Below are positions 46,473 through 57,671 of a DNA stretch of 64,000 nucleotides, piece by piece (within the stretch, counting starts at the first letter, position 1; every line of letters starts with the position of its first letter). The notes beneath the pieces were generated by a model. It saw nothing but the letters and a program-made list of their open reading frames with translations, had not been told where the DNA came from and searched no databases. The position numbers were made by a program, and so were the translations under genes. Location of the stretch: positions 744,001 through 808,000 of the forward strand of contig JAGMVK010000014.1 in assembly GCA_020747065.1 (NCBI GenBank), in the 5' to 3' direction. The stretch comes from Cadophora sp. MPI-SDFR-AT-0126. Its lineage: Eukaryota > Ascomycota > Leotiomycetes > Helotiales > Ploettnerulaceae.

Positions 46473-48976
46473 TCATCCGAAAGCCAACCTGCTTTGCCCT
46501 TTCTCTGGCCTTCCACGACCTGCCTTCTTTTTACTCAAGTTCTCTGATGGCTTTTTACTGGCGGCTGACTGCGAAGCCTTTGTATTTTGACTAGCCCGGC
46601 CTCGATCTGCGTCGTGAAGATCTTTCGCAAAATGCCAGTCTTGATGTTGTAAATCATCGGCAGACTGAAATGCTTCATCGCAACGGCTACAAATGTAATC
46701 TGTGACATGTCGTTGGTTAAGGGCCGGTGTGCCGATGGAAAATGGACTTCTGTCGTACGGTTTAGTTGCCTTGTGGGAAGCAGGCAGCGAGCTTGCTGCC
46801 CTTTGGTATGGTTCCTCTGCATCAGCCAAAGGCGAACCATCGGCTAAGTTTTGGGAGCCAAACTCGTCATCATGTTCTCCAGCGCTGTCCGTTTTGGCGA
46901 AGAACCTCTTGATACCCGACGATGTATCGATGCGCCGCCTTTTGTCTGGTCTTTCTGAACCACTGTCACCCACACTCGATTCTCTCAATTCTGCTTGCAG
47001 CGCTTTAGCTTCATCACCTTTCACCAAGAATGCTCCAATCCCCATGTTTCCTGATATTCCATCTTCAAATCCGCCAACACTGAGGCTCAAATTTGCACAA
47101 GGCCAGACCCTGCCTTCCAATATGATCTGACCTAGAAGATTCTTGGCGAGCTCGAATAGGCCCACTTCGTCTATCTTCTTTCCAGAAGGAATGGGGGCCT
47201 GTCGACTTTTCGTCTGACCACCTTGACGATGATGTAGATTGATAGTCTTCGGCCTTCGCTTATTTTCTACAACTCCCTCTTCAACCAGCCTCGAGTATAT
47301 GTCGGCAGCGAAAATCCGAAGCCATCGATTAGCTTGTTCTGGTGTGTTTATACTTGGCCTGAAGGATTTTGCGGAAAGCATAGACTTGATTTGAGTTCGA
47401 GAGTTGACCTAGCGACCGATTCAGTATTTGCAATGACCTTCAGCCCTGACCAGAATTGCCTAGTGAACAAAAGGAGATTGACATACTTCACTAGAGTCTC
47501 TGCCGCGCATAACTCCATGAACCCAGGTGCCTGTATCATCCCCAAGCTTTTGCTTGAGCTGTTCTATCGGAACAGGTAACAAATCCCTCACTGTATCTGT
47601 ATTAAAAGCCTCTGTCATACTGTCTCCTAATTTACCACCAAGGCCGCCTGTTACAGAGTCAATTACAACATGTGCTCCAGGTGCAAGAAGAAAAGCAGAA
47701 AATTTCAACAACGGGCACCCTTACGGATTTTGGTAAACTTAAAGTCCGAGAGAAAATGCTGAACCGCGCGATTTCGAATTATAGTCTGCTGATTGGGCTT
47801 TTTATGAGCTGAGCCCAATTTCGCCAGCATCTTGTTTTGCGCAATCCCGGCAGAACAGGTATACTTCAGATTGTCACGGATAGCGGCGCGAACTTTTCGG
47901 ACGATTTCAGAGCCTATCAGCACTGCTACATCATCCCAGTCGGGGTCGTCTTCCTCAGTCTCGTTGATATCTAAGTCAACAAGAGCGTCGGCCTGCCAAT
48001 CGAGCCTAAATGACGATCTGCGTTAGCACACCCCTGGTCCATGCTTCCGAGACAAAGTTTTGGGCTTGCTGAACTTGACGGTGCCTGACCAAACCTGACA
48101 TCTCATGGCCATCCTTGATGGAGATCGTCTGGAGTGTGAACATCCCGAAAATGTGATCTCGAAAGGAGATTACTGGGATAGAGCCAGTCGGTCAGGTTCT
48201 GTCCGACCCGCGTCGCGTTGCATAGTAGTTTGGGAGCCAACCCGAGTCAGGCATACAGAAAAAGCAAACTTACACAGTGGTGGGCGGTAGAGGCAAAAAC
48301 TCCATAGGATCGTCGTAAGGAGCTGGGCCCCGAAGCTCCTCATATCTCTCCAACAACTCCGCGTGGATTTGTGCTGACAGGTCCATGAAGACCTCGTCTA
48401 TACTAGCCTTCTCGACCTTCTGTAGGTCTGCCGGCAAAGCGTCCTTGATGCATTTCAGAATCTTGCGGGATTCTAGTCGATACGGGTCCAGTGACACCTT
48501 GTGCGTAGCAATGTTGCTGGCGGCATCGTCATGGTAAGCCCATTTCTCATCTCCCTCTCTCCAGGTCGCAACATGTTGGAGGATAATATTCGGGCAAAGT
48601 TTTTTGGCTTCAGTGGGAGATACGTGGCGAGCGAGCTTGAAAGCACGGGCGGGATAATTGATAGCTATCAAGCCTTGCCTGTAACATATCTCCAATTAGT
48701 GAAAGTTCACTCATTTGAGGGCCCCATGGAAAGCCCAAAATCAAGAACTTACCACTGTTGCACGGCAAGTGGCTGATCTTCCTTAACCCCCAACCTAATC
48801 ATTTCGCACTGCGCGTAGAATGCATCCAAGTCTACATGCGCGATGACTCTCAAAGGGCAAGTTGTTGTGGACAATGCCAATTGTGATAGTTGCCGGTATG
48901 TAAACTTCGACTTCTTCCTGCGGGGTTCACTCGCAGACAGCGGAGAGGAGGCCTGAAATGGCTGTGAGGAAGACAT
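46473..48976 (-). CDS. RAD30: DNA polymerase eta (Y family), 668 aa
   Basis: Five exons (48976-48753, 48678-48274, 48005-47725, 47647-47487, 47408-46473) give 668 residues. Pol eta copies past UV photoproducts in the nucleus. Seen in order: FTYRQLSQLA and HVDLDAFYAQCE (metal ligand Asp49, Glu58); QPLAVQQWQGLIAINYPAR across the exon 1/2 join; the second catalytic block KASIDEVFMDL; TCSAGIAQNKMLAKLGS; FTKIRGLGGKLGD across exons 3/4; and the little-finger region. The C-terminus has a UBZ3-type ubiquitin-binding finger with spacing C-x2-C-x11-H-x3-H (CSRCDEAFQSADDLQHQDWH) and ends QSRLAFG, a shortened PCNA-interaction motif. The start is the ATG before SSSQPF; upstream in-frame codons have no ATG. 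It diverges from the gene at 49439 over 462 bp. Confidence 0.94.
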
Positions 48977-49438
48977 GGTTTTCAATGCCTTGAGGCAGAT
49001 ATTGCAAGTACTGGTAGGAGTCGAAGGCAAGAATGGGAGCTTGATGTCGAGGAGCAATGAGAGGTCGATTATCGGTTGTCCCAGATGTTAATTATTCGCG
49101 GCTCGCAGGATAGAATCAAAGCCCGGATGGCTCCCCAAGTCTCGGATTACTGTTCATGACGAGAAGCCTTTGTTGTTCTCGGGGGTTGGGTTGAGCCGCA
49201 TTGCAGTGTCATGGAAGGAGGACGAGCTTCTGGAAGATATGGGGAGACGCGAGCCGCGTTTTGGAGTTGAGCGGTCCGAGTAAAGTCCTCCAATAATCGT
49301 GATGTCATGCAAGCCCACGTCCATCTCGACTACACATTATAAAGTGCTACATAGAAAGTTCTATATATGCTTCTTGTATGCTATTTTCTCCTATTTTGTT
49401 ATTAATTCTTTTATCAGTTCATACTTTCCATCCCCAAG
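48977..49438. promoter_or_regulatory. shared divergent promoter region
   Basis: 462 bp between the divergent starts of polymerase eta and the small membrane protein. AT-rich from about 49310 to the plus-strand ATG at 49439, where a CCCCAAG context precedes it. Whether the two genes are co-regulated cannot be seen from sequence. Confidence 0.4.
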
Positions 49439-50043
49439 ATGTCTTTCCTCTCCCTCTTCCGCAACCCTGCCGTTCTTGGCGCTTTCAATCTCGCAACTCT
49501 AATAGGAGTAGGAGGAGGAACCTATATACTCAGATCACACATGATAGAGTTATCAGAAGATCACGGGGCAAGAATGGTACGAGCCCACAATCTTTCTTGT
49601 TTCCATTCATTCCAACAAATATGGCAGGATTTGTAATTTTCATTCTTCCGCTGCAACCCCCTCTTTTCCGCTTTCGATATTGCCAACGCAAGCAAGTGCA
49701 TGGGGGCTTTCTCGACCCCGCTGAAGATCCATCTCATCTTAGACGGATCAAGATGGTGGCGTTCCCCTCCTGCTAAGGTGTTGCGAAATTCGTCATGCAG
49801 GCGCTTCGGATGAGACATCCTGACGGCGATCGTCTTTGACAGGACGAACTTGAGGGAACACTTCGCGGGCACATAGGCCTTATTGAAGAAGGCCTCGATC
49901 GGCTTGAGGGAAAGGCAACCGAAGCAGACCGCGGACAGAAGATGTATGTTTCCGTATCAAGAACCCCCTGGACCCGATTAAGTGTTAATGCCCGCAGGAA
50001 CGAGTACTACGGGAAAAGAGGGAGGGATGAAAAAGCAAAATGA
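49439..50043 (+). CDS. small single-span membrane protein, 94 aa
   Basis: Three exons (49439-49576, 49843-49943, 49998-50043) join in frame to 94 residues. The N-terminus MSFLSLFRNPAVLGAFN is basic and amphipathic, followed by one hydrophobic, glycine-rich span (about 17-31, ATLIGVGGGTYIL). A charged helical region with heptad-like spacing (DELEGTLRGHIGLIEEGLDRLEG) follows, then a basic tail ending GKRGRDEKAK. The layout resembles small mitochondrial inner-membrane proteins, but I cannot name a family. Support comes from three consecutive frame-consistent splices with GTACGA, GTATGT donors and TTGACAG, CCGCAG acceptors. Intron 1 is 266 nt. Confidence 0.6.
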
Positions 50044-52268
50044 CCCCACTAGTTTGACGGTGTGTGTATCTTGTGGAGGGTAGCAGTCCAATAGCACTGT
50101 ATGATAGGCTAGCAACGGTGACATCTTCCCAAGAATCCTGTGTTTTGTGCAACCACTAGTACTCTGCATGCAGGCGGTCCCATCAGGAAGCTGCCAGGGT
50201 TCCACTACACCCTCAGCGGGGTTTTGAGGCTCTTGTAGCTGGAGGATGGGGGGAATTGAGTGGCCATGTTTAAGCCGTCGCCATTGGTCCTAAATCCTTA
50301 AAGCTGGAGCTGCCCCAAGACCTAGCTTTGCGTGTTTTACCCTTTTATGTTTGAGTTGAGGTCAACAAAATTTCGCAAGAAGAATCACACAGCCTACGGA
50401 GGGGCGTCAACTTCGTCGACGTGGCGTCTAACTGCCGGGCTTCGAGTTGCTCTTCCAGATTATCCTTCACTCAAGCCTCCTTGGTAGGCTTAGCCTCTCA
50501 ACAAGGCGACGAAGAAACAACGTCGATAGACGCCCAGGGTAAAGAGTCAACCGACAACAACGACAACAATTTCGTCGATGTGTCAATGAGCAAGCAATCC
50601 TTGCCAATGCTAGTACAATCCGGTCTTTGTTGGGGCACAGGCATGTCGAACAGAGAATAAGGTTCTGATACTTGAAGCTAAAACTGAACTCGGCGTGGCC
50701 GTCACGAGGTGGGATTGTTACTTACTGGAAGCAAGGCTGGACATGTCGCTCGTATGTATCCACAATACTGGTCAACTTATACCAGAAGAGGCCTGCTATC
50801 ATCTGACATGAATCCTATGCAGAATGATGTTGATCAAGCCCGGCAACAGACCGTATTAGGTCAAGATCAAATCGTGGAACACCTCGTGGCACAGTGTGGA
50901 CCTACCTGCCGGCACAGAACCCTCACAGAATGTTCCACATGAACACTTACCTACCCGATACATGAGGCTTGCAGCGTGGCTTGGTTGGGGAATGTGTCTT
51001 TCAGCACTCTTTGATTTGCTGACATAGGACAGTCCCGTTTCGAACAGCTTCGTCTGCGACATCGGCTCCCTTCGCCTTGCCTTCACATCAACAAACACCA
51101 CTGAATGTTCGCTAGGACACTTATAACTTCAACTCTCACCGAATAACTGGGTACCTTGCGAACATTGGCACGGTGCGTTCATCATGCTCGCGCCATCTTC
51201 GAGATGTTGTCATCGGTATCCGGTTGGCCGATCCTAGCCATTGAGCTACTGAGTCCACCTCAATCGGGCGCTTCATTGAATAACAACGGGAGTCAGTGAC
51301 TACGCAGAGGCGCAGGAAGGAGGGTTATTACACGTGGAATCTTGCATACCCCCGTATTGCTCGTGAGATCTAGAAAGAAGCTTATCCTGGAGGCGGTTCG
51401 AGATCGTCGCCTTGCTGATTGGAGATGCAGACCACTACGCCGCCCCCTGCGAAGCTCAAGACCGGACCAAGGATGACCTTCAAACGCAAGAGACCTAAAT
51501 CGACACGCTTGTGAGATAGGAGTCAGGAGATCCCGCGATGCCTCAACGCATGACCTTAGGATCCAGGACAGGGCCATGGGGGCGCGACCATTGCCTTGTG
51601 CTCTTTGGATCCGAATTTTCAACGATGTTGACTTAAGCTATTGCTATGATGATGACGGCGGTGAGGCTGTAGCGACTCGTACCAGGTAGCTGGTTCGATC
51701 CCTCTTGCATGGCGTGGAAGATTCTTTGTTATCCCCACCGCCCATCAAACGTATTAACGCCTTCTTTCATAGTACCGCGTGGACCTGCGATGGAGTCGCT
51801 CACCGCAAAACAGGCTATGCTCGACCCAGATAACCACTTGGAAGCTCACACGATAGTTCCTTTCTGGTTTTCTGTACGATCGAGTTGTCTCCTTTATCGG
51901 CGCAGAGCTTGAGTATGAGTCTTGAACCCTGGACAAAACACATGAGATAGCAATTCGAACACAGGAACGTGGGCACTTGGCCCGGGATGGGATCTCTACA
52001 CGCGCTGCGCATACACTTTTGAAGCCTCATGGAGGCGGGCAAGCTTCATGCCCAGGCTCCTCTCCGAGTATATATGAAAGTACAGACCACCGGAAAAGAT
52101 CAAACAGACCAGCAGGAGAACACGACAACACTAAAGGGAACCACAGAACCTCCAAGGACCACAGAACACTCGCCTTTCCACATTCATCATCTCTTGTCCT
52201 TTCTCAAGACAACATTCCTAACACATCTTTCCCAAGCGCCTACCTTTGCCAGCAAGCACGTCTCAACA
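50044..52268. other. sparse region, 2.2 kb
   Basis: Beginning of the gene-poor right part. No supported gene. A minus-strand tRNA-like A box (TAGCTCAATGG, about 51239-51249) and an isolated plus-strand B-box-like GGTTCGATCC at about 51692 occur, but not as a pair. The last 200 bases are the promoter and leader of the double zinc-module gene. Confidence 0.45.
52069..52075 (+). promoter_or_regulatory. TATA box of the double Cys-module gene
   Basis: TATATAT lies 200 bp before the ATG at 52269, in a C/G-rich setting that makes it stand out. The leader that follows is A/C-rich (many CAGA, CCACAG) and contains few ATGs. Confidence 0.5.
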
Positions 52269-52886
52269 ATGGGTCCTGATAGCAGCTATGGCTTATATGC
52301 TCTCGGGATGTCTCAACTGTATGAGAAGTAAGCTCGCAACCTCTCCTGTCCATGCCAATGCGGTCCTCTAACCAAAGTCAGTACCACGACTCCAAATACT
52401 CGTAGCGAACCTCCAGATACCTCAGACTGGTGGGTTTGCTGCCAGTGCAACCGCGAGGTCAATCCAGTCAAGGACGGGGACATTTGTCCTGATTGTCAAC
52501 ACAAGAAGGACGAATACTGCACAACAACCAAACACCCAACAACACCGATCAAACAGCGGTCTGATTTCGATTTTGAAGCGCCAATACCTGCTTCAACCCC
52601 CTCTTATTCTCAACAAGCAGGTATTGGCTATCAAAAACATACGCACTACGCAAATGCTCAGCACCAACATGCCCATGATGGCTGTTATCACAATGTCCAT
52701 TCTCTCCGCCATCATGCTAGTCCCGTTGAACATCTCCCCACTCCTGGGTACGAGTATACTCCGCCGCCAAACATGAATGGGTGGTGGCGATGCTGCCAAT
52801 GCTCAACCGACATCAACCGTGATTGGTATGGGACCGATTGCACGAATTGCGGCCATGTCAAGTGTGTTTACTGCACTGACCACTAA
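52269..52886 (+). CDS. small protein with two W-x-CC-x-C zinc-type modules, 187 aa
   Basis: Two exons (52269-52327, 52382-52886) with a 54-nt GTAAGC...GTCAG intron give 187 residues. Module 1 (about 38-75) is WWVCCQC, 12 residues, CPDC, QH, then one further Cys. Module 2 (about 150-187) is WWRCCQC, 12 residues, CTNC, GHVK, CVYC, and ends the protein. The linker is His/Gln/Tyr/Pro-rich. The Cys/His pattern strongly suggests zinc binding, probably a rubredoxin/treble-clef-like knuckle, but I cannot assign it to a characterised family. Module 1 has lost the last CxxC pair, so only module 2 may be complete. Related single-module genes lie at 59594 and 61425. No signal peptide or membrane span. 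Confidence 0.72.
52580..52628. repeat. perfect 14-bp inverted repeat inside the zinc-module exon
   Basis: GCCAATACCTGCTT at 52580-52593 is followed after 21 nt by its exact reverse complement at 52615-52628. The arms lie in the coding linker between the two modules and would form a strong hairpin in the transcript. Confidence 0.85.
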
Positions 52887-55669
52887 TTGCTGTGGAGATG
52901 ATTGAGGCATATCTATCAGAGTTGAGGTTGGTGTGGCCAATCTCACCATCGAGGCCGCGGAGGTCACGTCACGATGGCCTTGACGAGGTGGGTGGTCCAC
53001 CTCTGAGCTCTTTCCGCTTTCGATTCGTGTCCCTTCTTTCAGCATTCGCGACTTCCGATCAACTCACTTTCGCTTCATTTCTCTGTTGTCGATTCTTTTC
53101 GAATTCCCTTGGGCGCTTTCGATCATTCCTGGTATGACTACTCAAGCCAGTCAATAGCACTGCTCGCTTAACTTCGCCTGGAGCTTCGGAGCAGGGCTAC
53201 CTGTCTTGCGTCTTCAAACTCGCAATCTTTCGGCTCGTATTTCGGCTTCCGACTTTCTCTCCTTTGTCCTTGTCTTTGCTTGGGACTGGTGTATTTTTCT
53301 TTTTGGTAGCGTCTTGACTTAGGTAGGTGGCGCAGGTTTCTTGTGGCGAATCTCCCCTGGTTATCAGTATTTTTTGGCGCAGGTGTTACGCGAGGTGGCG
53401 TATGATGGCACGACTTAGACTTGTCTTCGTTTCTTGTCCAGATTCCCTTCTGCGTTGAGCGTTTTTCCTTGACTAACGGCTGCATGCTTTTGTTCTTCTT
53501 GGTTGGCTGTCATGTTGGTTGGCGTTTAGATCCCGTTGCTGTTCCTTCTCTTCTTGCACCATGATTTATGAAACTCTGTTTGCTTGGGCTAAGTCCATCC
53601 AATGCGTCGATGTTTGAATGTGACCTATATGACCAAGTGAATGAACGGGGCGCTGCACTGTATCCAAAGGTAGCACAAGCGAAATGTATTCTTCCTTGCA
53701 GCAAGCCTATCGAGCAGGGCCATATATCCGTTCAGCTTAAAGCCCCAGTCTTCACTCCAGGCCTCTCGTATATGTTCCGGGTGATCGCCAGCAATGCTTC
53801 TACCAAAACCTCGTACCGAACGAGAACTGTTCCTAGGTTCCTGTGATATCCACACATGTAGCCAGGACCACCCCTCCTTCCTTTCCATGCCCAAACTTCA
53901 AGTGTATTTGGATGACGGCTGATGGCCGGCGTTGTAGCAGGGGATTGCAGATGTTCAGTCTACCTCCTTCCACAGCACACTCATTGCCATACGCCGAGGA
54001 CAGTTGCGACTCGAGCTTGGATGGAGTATATGCACGGGCGTATCTGACTCTGGTAGAAGAGGTTGTCGCTGTTCGGATGGTCGGCAAGCTGACATGACTC
54101 CTTTGTGCTGACCAAGTTTTAATCCGCCCTACCATTTCATGGACCGGGCATTCGGAATATCTACCTTCCTTGTTACCCTCCCGTCATATGAACGACTGCT
54201 ATCACATCTGGACAGCTTTCTGGCATTTAAGGTGATATGGAGAGGTTCTAAACGCCATAATCAACATCCATCTGTGGTCCATGCGGCTCTGAACGGCTCC
54301 TAGCATCCTGGTGGCACAGCAGCAATCACAAAAGTCGGCCTACCAATCAGCATACCTTGAACCGACCTAGCAGGAGTCGGCATCCTTGCCATCAGCTCGC
54401 CATCTTGCATTATCGCTAGGGATCGATCGTGGCGTAGTGAGGCTTTCCCCGCCAGTTCCTGTAGCCTTGACTTGGATCTGCTGCTTCGTTCGATGACTGG
54501 CATAGGAGAAACACGTGGGTAAGAGCTACCCAAATCAAGCATTGTAATTGGGCCCTTACGTGGAGACTGATATGAAGATGCTCAAGATTAAGACGGAAGA
54601 GATTGAAGGCGGCTCTGCTAATATGTTGCGAGGAGGCTCACTCATCAGCGGTCTGCATACCGAGCTCCCCTGCAAGTTGGGAAAGGCTGGATCTCAAGCC
54701 GAATGTCGGACCTACGTTTGGACTTTCCATAATGTAGGAACTTAGGGAACTTATGTTTGCAGGATGCTTAAATGATAGAAATGAACAAATCTACATATAG
54801 AACGAGGAAGCGTTTCAGGTTTCTTTGGAAAGTCAATGCATAAATATCGAATGAAAATTATGTAATCATAGACCGAATTCCCCCTTTATCACCTCACTCC
54901 AAGAAAGCTTCCTCTTAGCGATATAATTTATGATTCTTTCCGTTTTAAAAGTCACATGAAGGCTTTTATGGCGTCCGCAGCATTGATGAGTCCAAGATCT
55001 TGCATATATTTTGTGTACAACCCCAAATCAGGTTAGCGGCTGGTCCACCTCTTCACATAGACATGACCACTTTGCTTTGACAGCAGAGTCAACGGCTCCA
55101 TATCTGCCTCATAAGGGTGGGATAAGCAAGGTGACGAGATGGAAACACCACAGAAGTGCGGCCTAAAACATGTGGTGACTAGATACTCACGAAGAGAAGT
55201 ACTAACGAAGAGAAGTACTCACGGAGCGAAATACTCGAAGCGCGGATATGGGCATGAAGCGTCAACAGAGAATCTATAATGACAACCGGCCGATGTTATA
55301 TCTCTTTAACCCAACTCCTGTGCTGAAATAAACATTGTGGCTCCAGCTAAATCGATCCCATTGGCTCCGAGTGGGAGCTTACCCTTACAAGGCCGAACGA
55401 GTAGTCGTCACGAAACTCATCAAACTCACATTCACCCCAATCCAATGTCATGCCTGCCAAACAGGCGACTTTATATAGATTACATTATCGTACTACACCA
55501 CCAACTGCGTCCCTGCCGTTACTCTATTGGCCCTCCCAGTCGTGATATGTAAAGATCCGGCACATCATGTGTATACAAGCCCATTTGCTTCACAATGCAA
55601 ACCATGCAATCAACAAATACAACAAAAGTGATTTGTACAAAAAGGGTCCTGGCAAGACGCCTCACATAT
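52887..55669. other. sparse region, 2.8 kb
   Basis: No supported gene. An ATG frame at 53568-53846 (92 codons) and another at about 53843-54097 containing CPNFKCIWMTADGRRC are open but unrecognised and not called. A 16-bp tandem repeat at 55184-55245 is listed separately. Confidence 0.45.
55184..55245. repeat. 16-bp tandem repeat, three to four units
   Basis: Units TACTCACGAAGAGAAG (55184), TACTAACGAAGAGAAG (55200) and TACTCACGGAGCGAAA (55216) are followed by a partial TACTCGAAGCGCGG. The first two differ by one base. Non-coding, about 430 bp from the 3' end of the palmitoyltransferase gene. Confidence 0.85.
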
Positions 55670-57671
55670 TCAAGATCGACCTTCCCCGTTATCATCAGTT
55701 GATCTGTCCTCGGTACTGCCCTGCAGTCTCCCTGCCTTGACCTTGTTCATCTCCATGTCTACATTGGGTTGAATACCATCGAGGTAGCCTGTATTTTGCT
55801 CTCTTCCGGACCGAGACTTATGTCTTCCATGTTTGCGTCTTCTCCTTGGAGGAGTCTGATTCGATTCTGGACTTGCATGGTTCTCCACGAAACCTGCAAT
55901 CCTTCGAACATTTTCGACGTAAGGGCCGATGGCATAGTAGCTTTCTGTGCTTTCATGATTGCAGCATGGACTTCTCTGTATCGGCAAGACCCACTCAAGG
56001 AAACTGTTTCCCATAACGCTTTTCACATTTAAGAGGGCGCTGCCCAAGTCCCACGGATTTTCGCCGACGTTTTGCATGCTCAGTATCCCGAACGTCCTCG
56101 TAGCCTTGAGGTCTCTCGCTGAAAGTTTCTCCTGCCTAGTTGCGGCCTCGGCGGCTGAGGGAAAACCAGATGAAACCGTCGAAGTCCCAACAACGGCGTC
56201 CGCTTGGGAATTGGTCTGTTGTTGAGTAGAAGGTACCATAGGGAAACTTACTGTTGCACCAGATGACATGATAACTGTGGGAGGATCTGAAGGGGTGGCA
56301 TCGCTCGGTGGCTGCGTTTCTGACTCGAGCATTGGAGCAACCGGACTAGGACGCCATTGCCCTGCGTGAGAGTTCCTCTTGAGACTGGGAATTCCAGGCT
56401 GCTGCGAACAATTTGAGGTTGGCGGGATACCAGCACCCAGAGGATATGTAATCTCGGCATAGGGCGGCTGGGATGCAAGCTCCGGATTGATCTTCAGGAG
56501 TCTGTCGTAGGAAGGCTTGTTAACGGCGAGAGTATGGATTCTAGTCTTAGATCCGAGATCTTCAACCTGTGTCAAGTTCCATATGGCCAGATGGATGGAG
56601 GAACCTGCCATGCCAGCTGTGAATGAGAAGAAAAACGCGGCTCTGTGCGGCATGAGCAAATTTCTCGTAAGGCGATGCTTTTCAGACTCACAGTCCCAGT
56701 ATTACAACCATTTCAGCGTGAACCTTCTCATCCTATATATCCGCAAGTCAGCCTTCCATCGATTTTTATGGAACAAGCACTGGCGAATCCAGTAGAACAA
56801 ATCCATTCTCTCACCTTTGAAGATTTCTGTTTCGCAACGTAAATCGCCATCACAACCAATAAGTGCAGACAGTAGAGTGCAGTGTACGAGTTGAATTGTA
56901 TGAAGAATTTCATGTTATTCTCACCAACAGGGCCTCCCACCCACGGGCAGAAGTGGTCCATCTTCAAGATGCACCTACCACTGGTGCTGCAGTGATGTGC
57001 GCGATCTGGTTTCCACTATGAACCTCAGAGTCAATATTCACCCCACAGAACTAAAATGGCTCCAATGCATAGCTAGCAAATGGGCCAGAGATTTCTTACA
57101 TTGGCACAGTATGAACACCACTTGGGTTTCCCATCTAACTCACATACAAAGACATCTTTCGTATAGAAGAGCTCCAGTCCTGGGGAGTCTGGATCGTCCT
57201 GGGGACTTGCGACATTCCTCGAAGTATCTCCGGAGCTATCCCTGGAACCGTATTCGCTCCCACCAATTCCACCACGGAGTTTCTTTTCTCCTCCATTTCT
57301 GTTGCTCGTTTTGCGTTTGTGTATGGCACTGGGCCCCAGTGGAACGAGGGGAGGATCGAAAGTGGTAATGTAGACAAGGCGGAGAAAAGAGGATGCCATG
57401 AACAGGAACAACACAAAATATACAATGAGAATGGGTATGGCCGCCGATCTATTGTTATGCCTTACGAGGAGATAGTCAACTGTGACCTGTGTCAGTTAAA
57501 GTATGTAGACGGAGGGACGAGCTAGGACTGACTACACAGAATGACCGTCAGCACGTATGTGGCGTATCCAACCACTCCTGCGAGTATGACGGGTATTATT
57601 CGAGCTACCCAGAGATTGGTCGCGATGTTCATTCGTTGCGCTTTGGCAGGATCCTTCACCTGGAATGGCAT
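55670..57671 (-). CDS. PFA5: palmitoyltransferase PFA5 (DHHC family), 574 aa
   Basis: Five exons (57671-57533, 57479-57100, 57015-56815, 56723-56692, 56642-55670) give 574 residues. DHHC enzymes S-palmitoylate proteins at membranes. Two N-terminal spans (about 22-46 and 60-82) are followed by the Cys-rich domain WCSYCANWKPDRAHHCS...GRCILKMDHFCPWVGG, with the catalytic motif as DHFC (193-196, Cys196). PFA5 orthologues typically have a DHYC-like variant here. Two more spans (about 208-232 and 245-270) and a long soluble tail follow. PFA5-specific tail features are NPWDLG, NVKSVMG, EWVLPIQRSPCCNHE and YYAIGPYVE. A 32-nt exon 4 is required to bring in GLAAFFFSFTAGMAGSSIHL. The exon 1 donor is uncertain by 4 nt, but the frame is kept. 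C-terminus is Arg/Lys-rich. Confidence 0.9.

Noticed and set aside
51661..51720. tRNA gene suggested by GGTTCGATCC
   Set aside because: No A box at tRNA distance upstream and no cloverleaf pairing that I can build.
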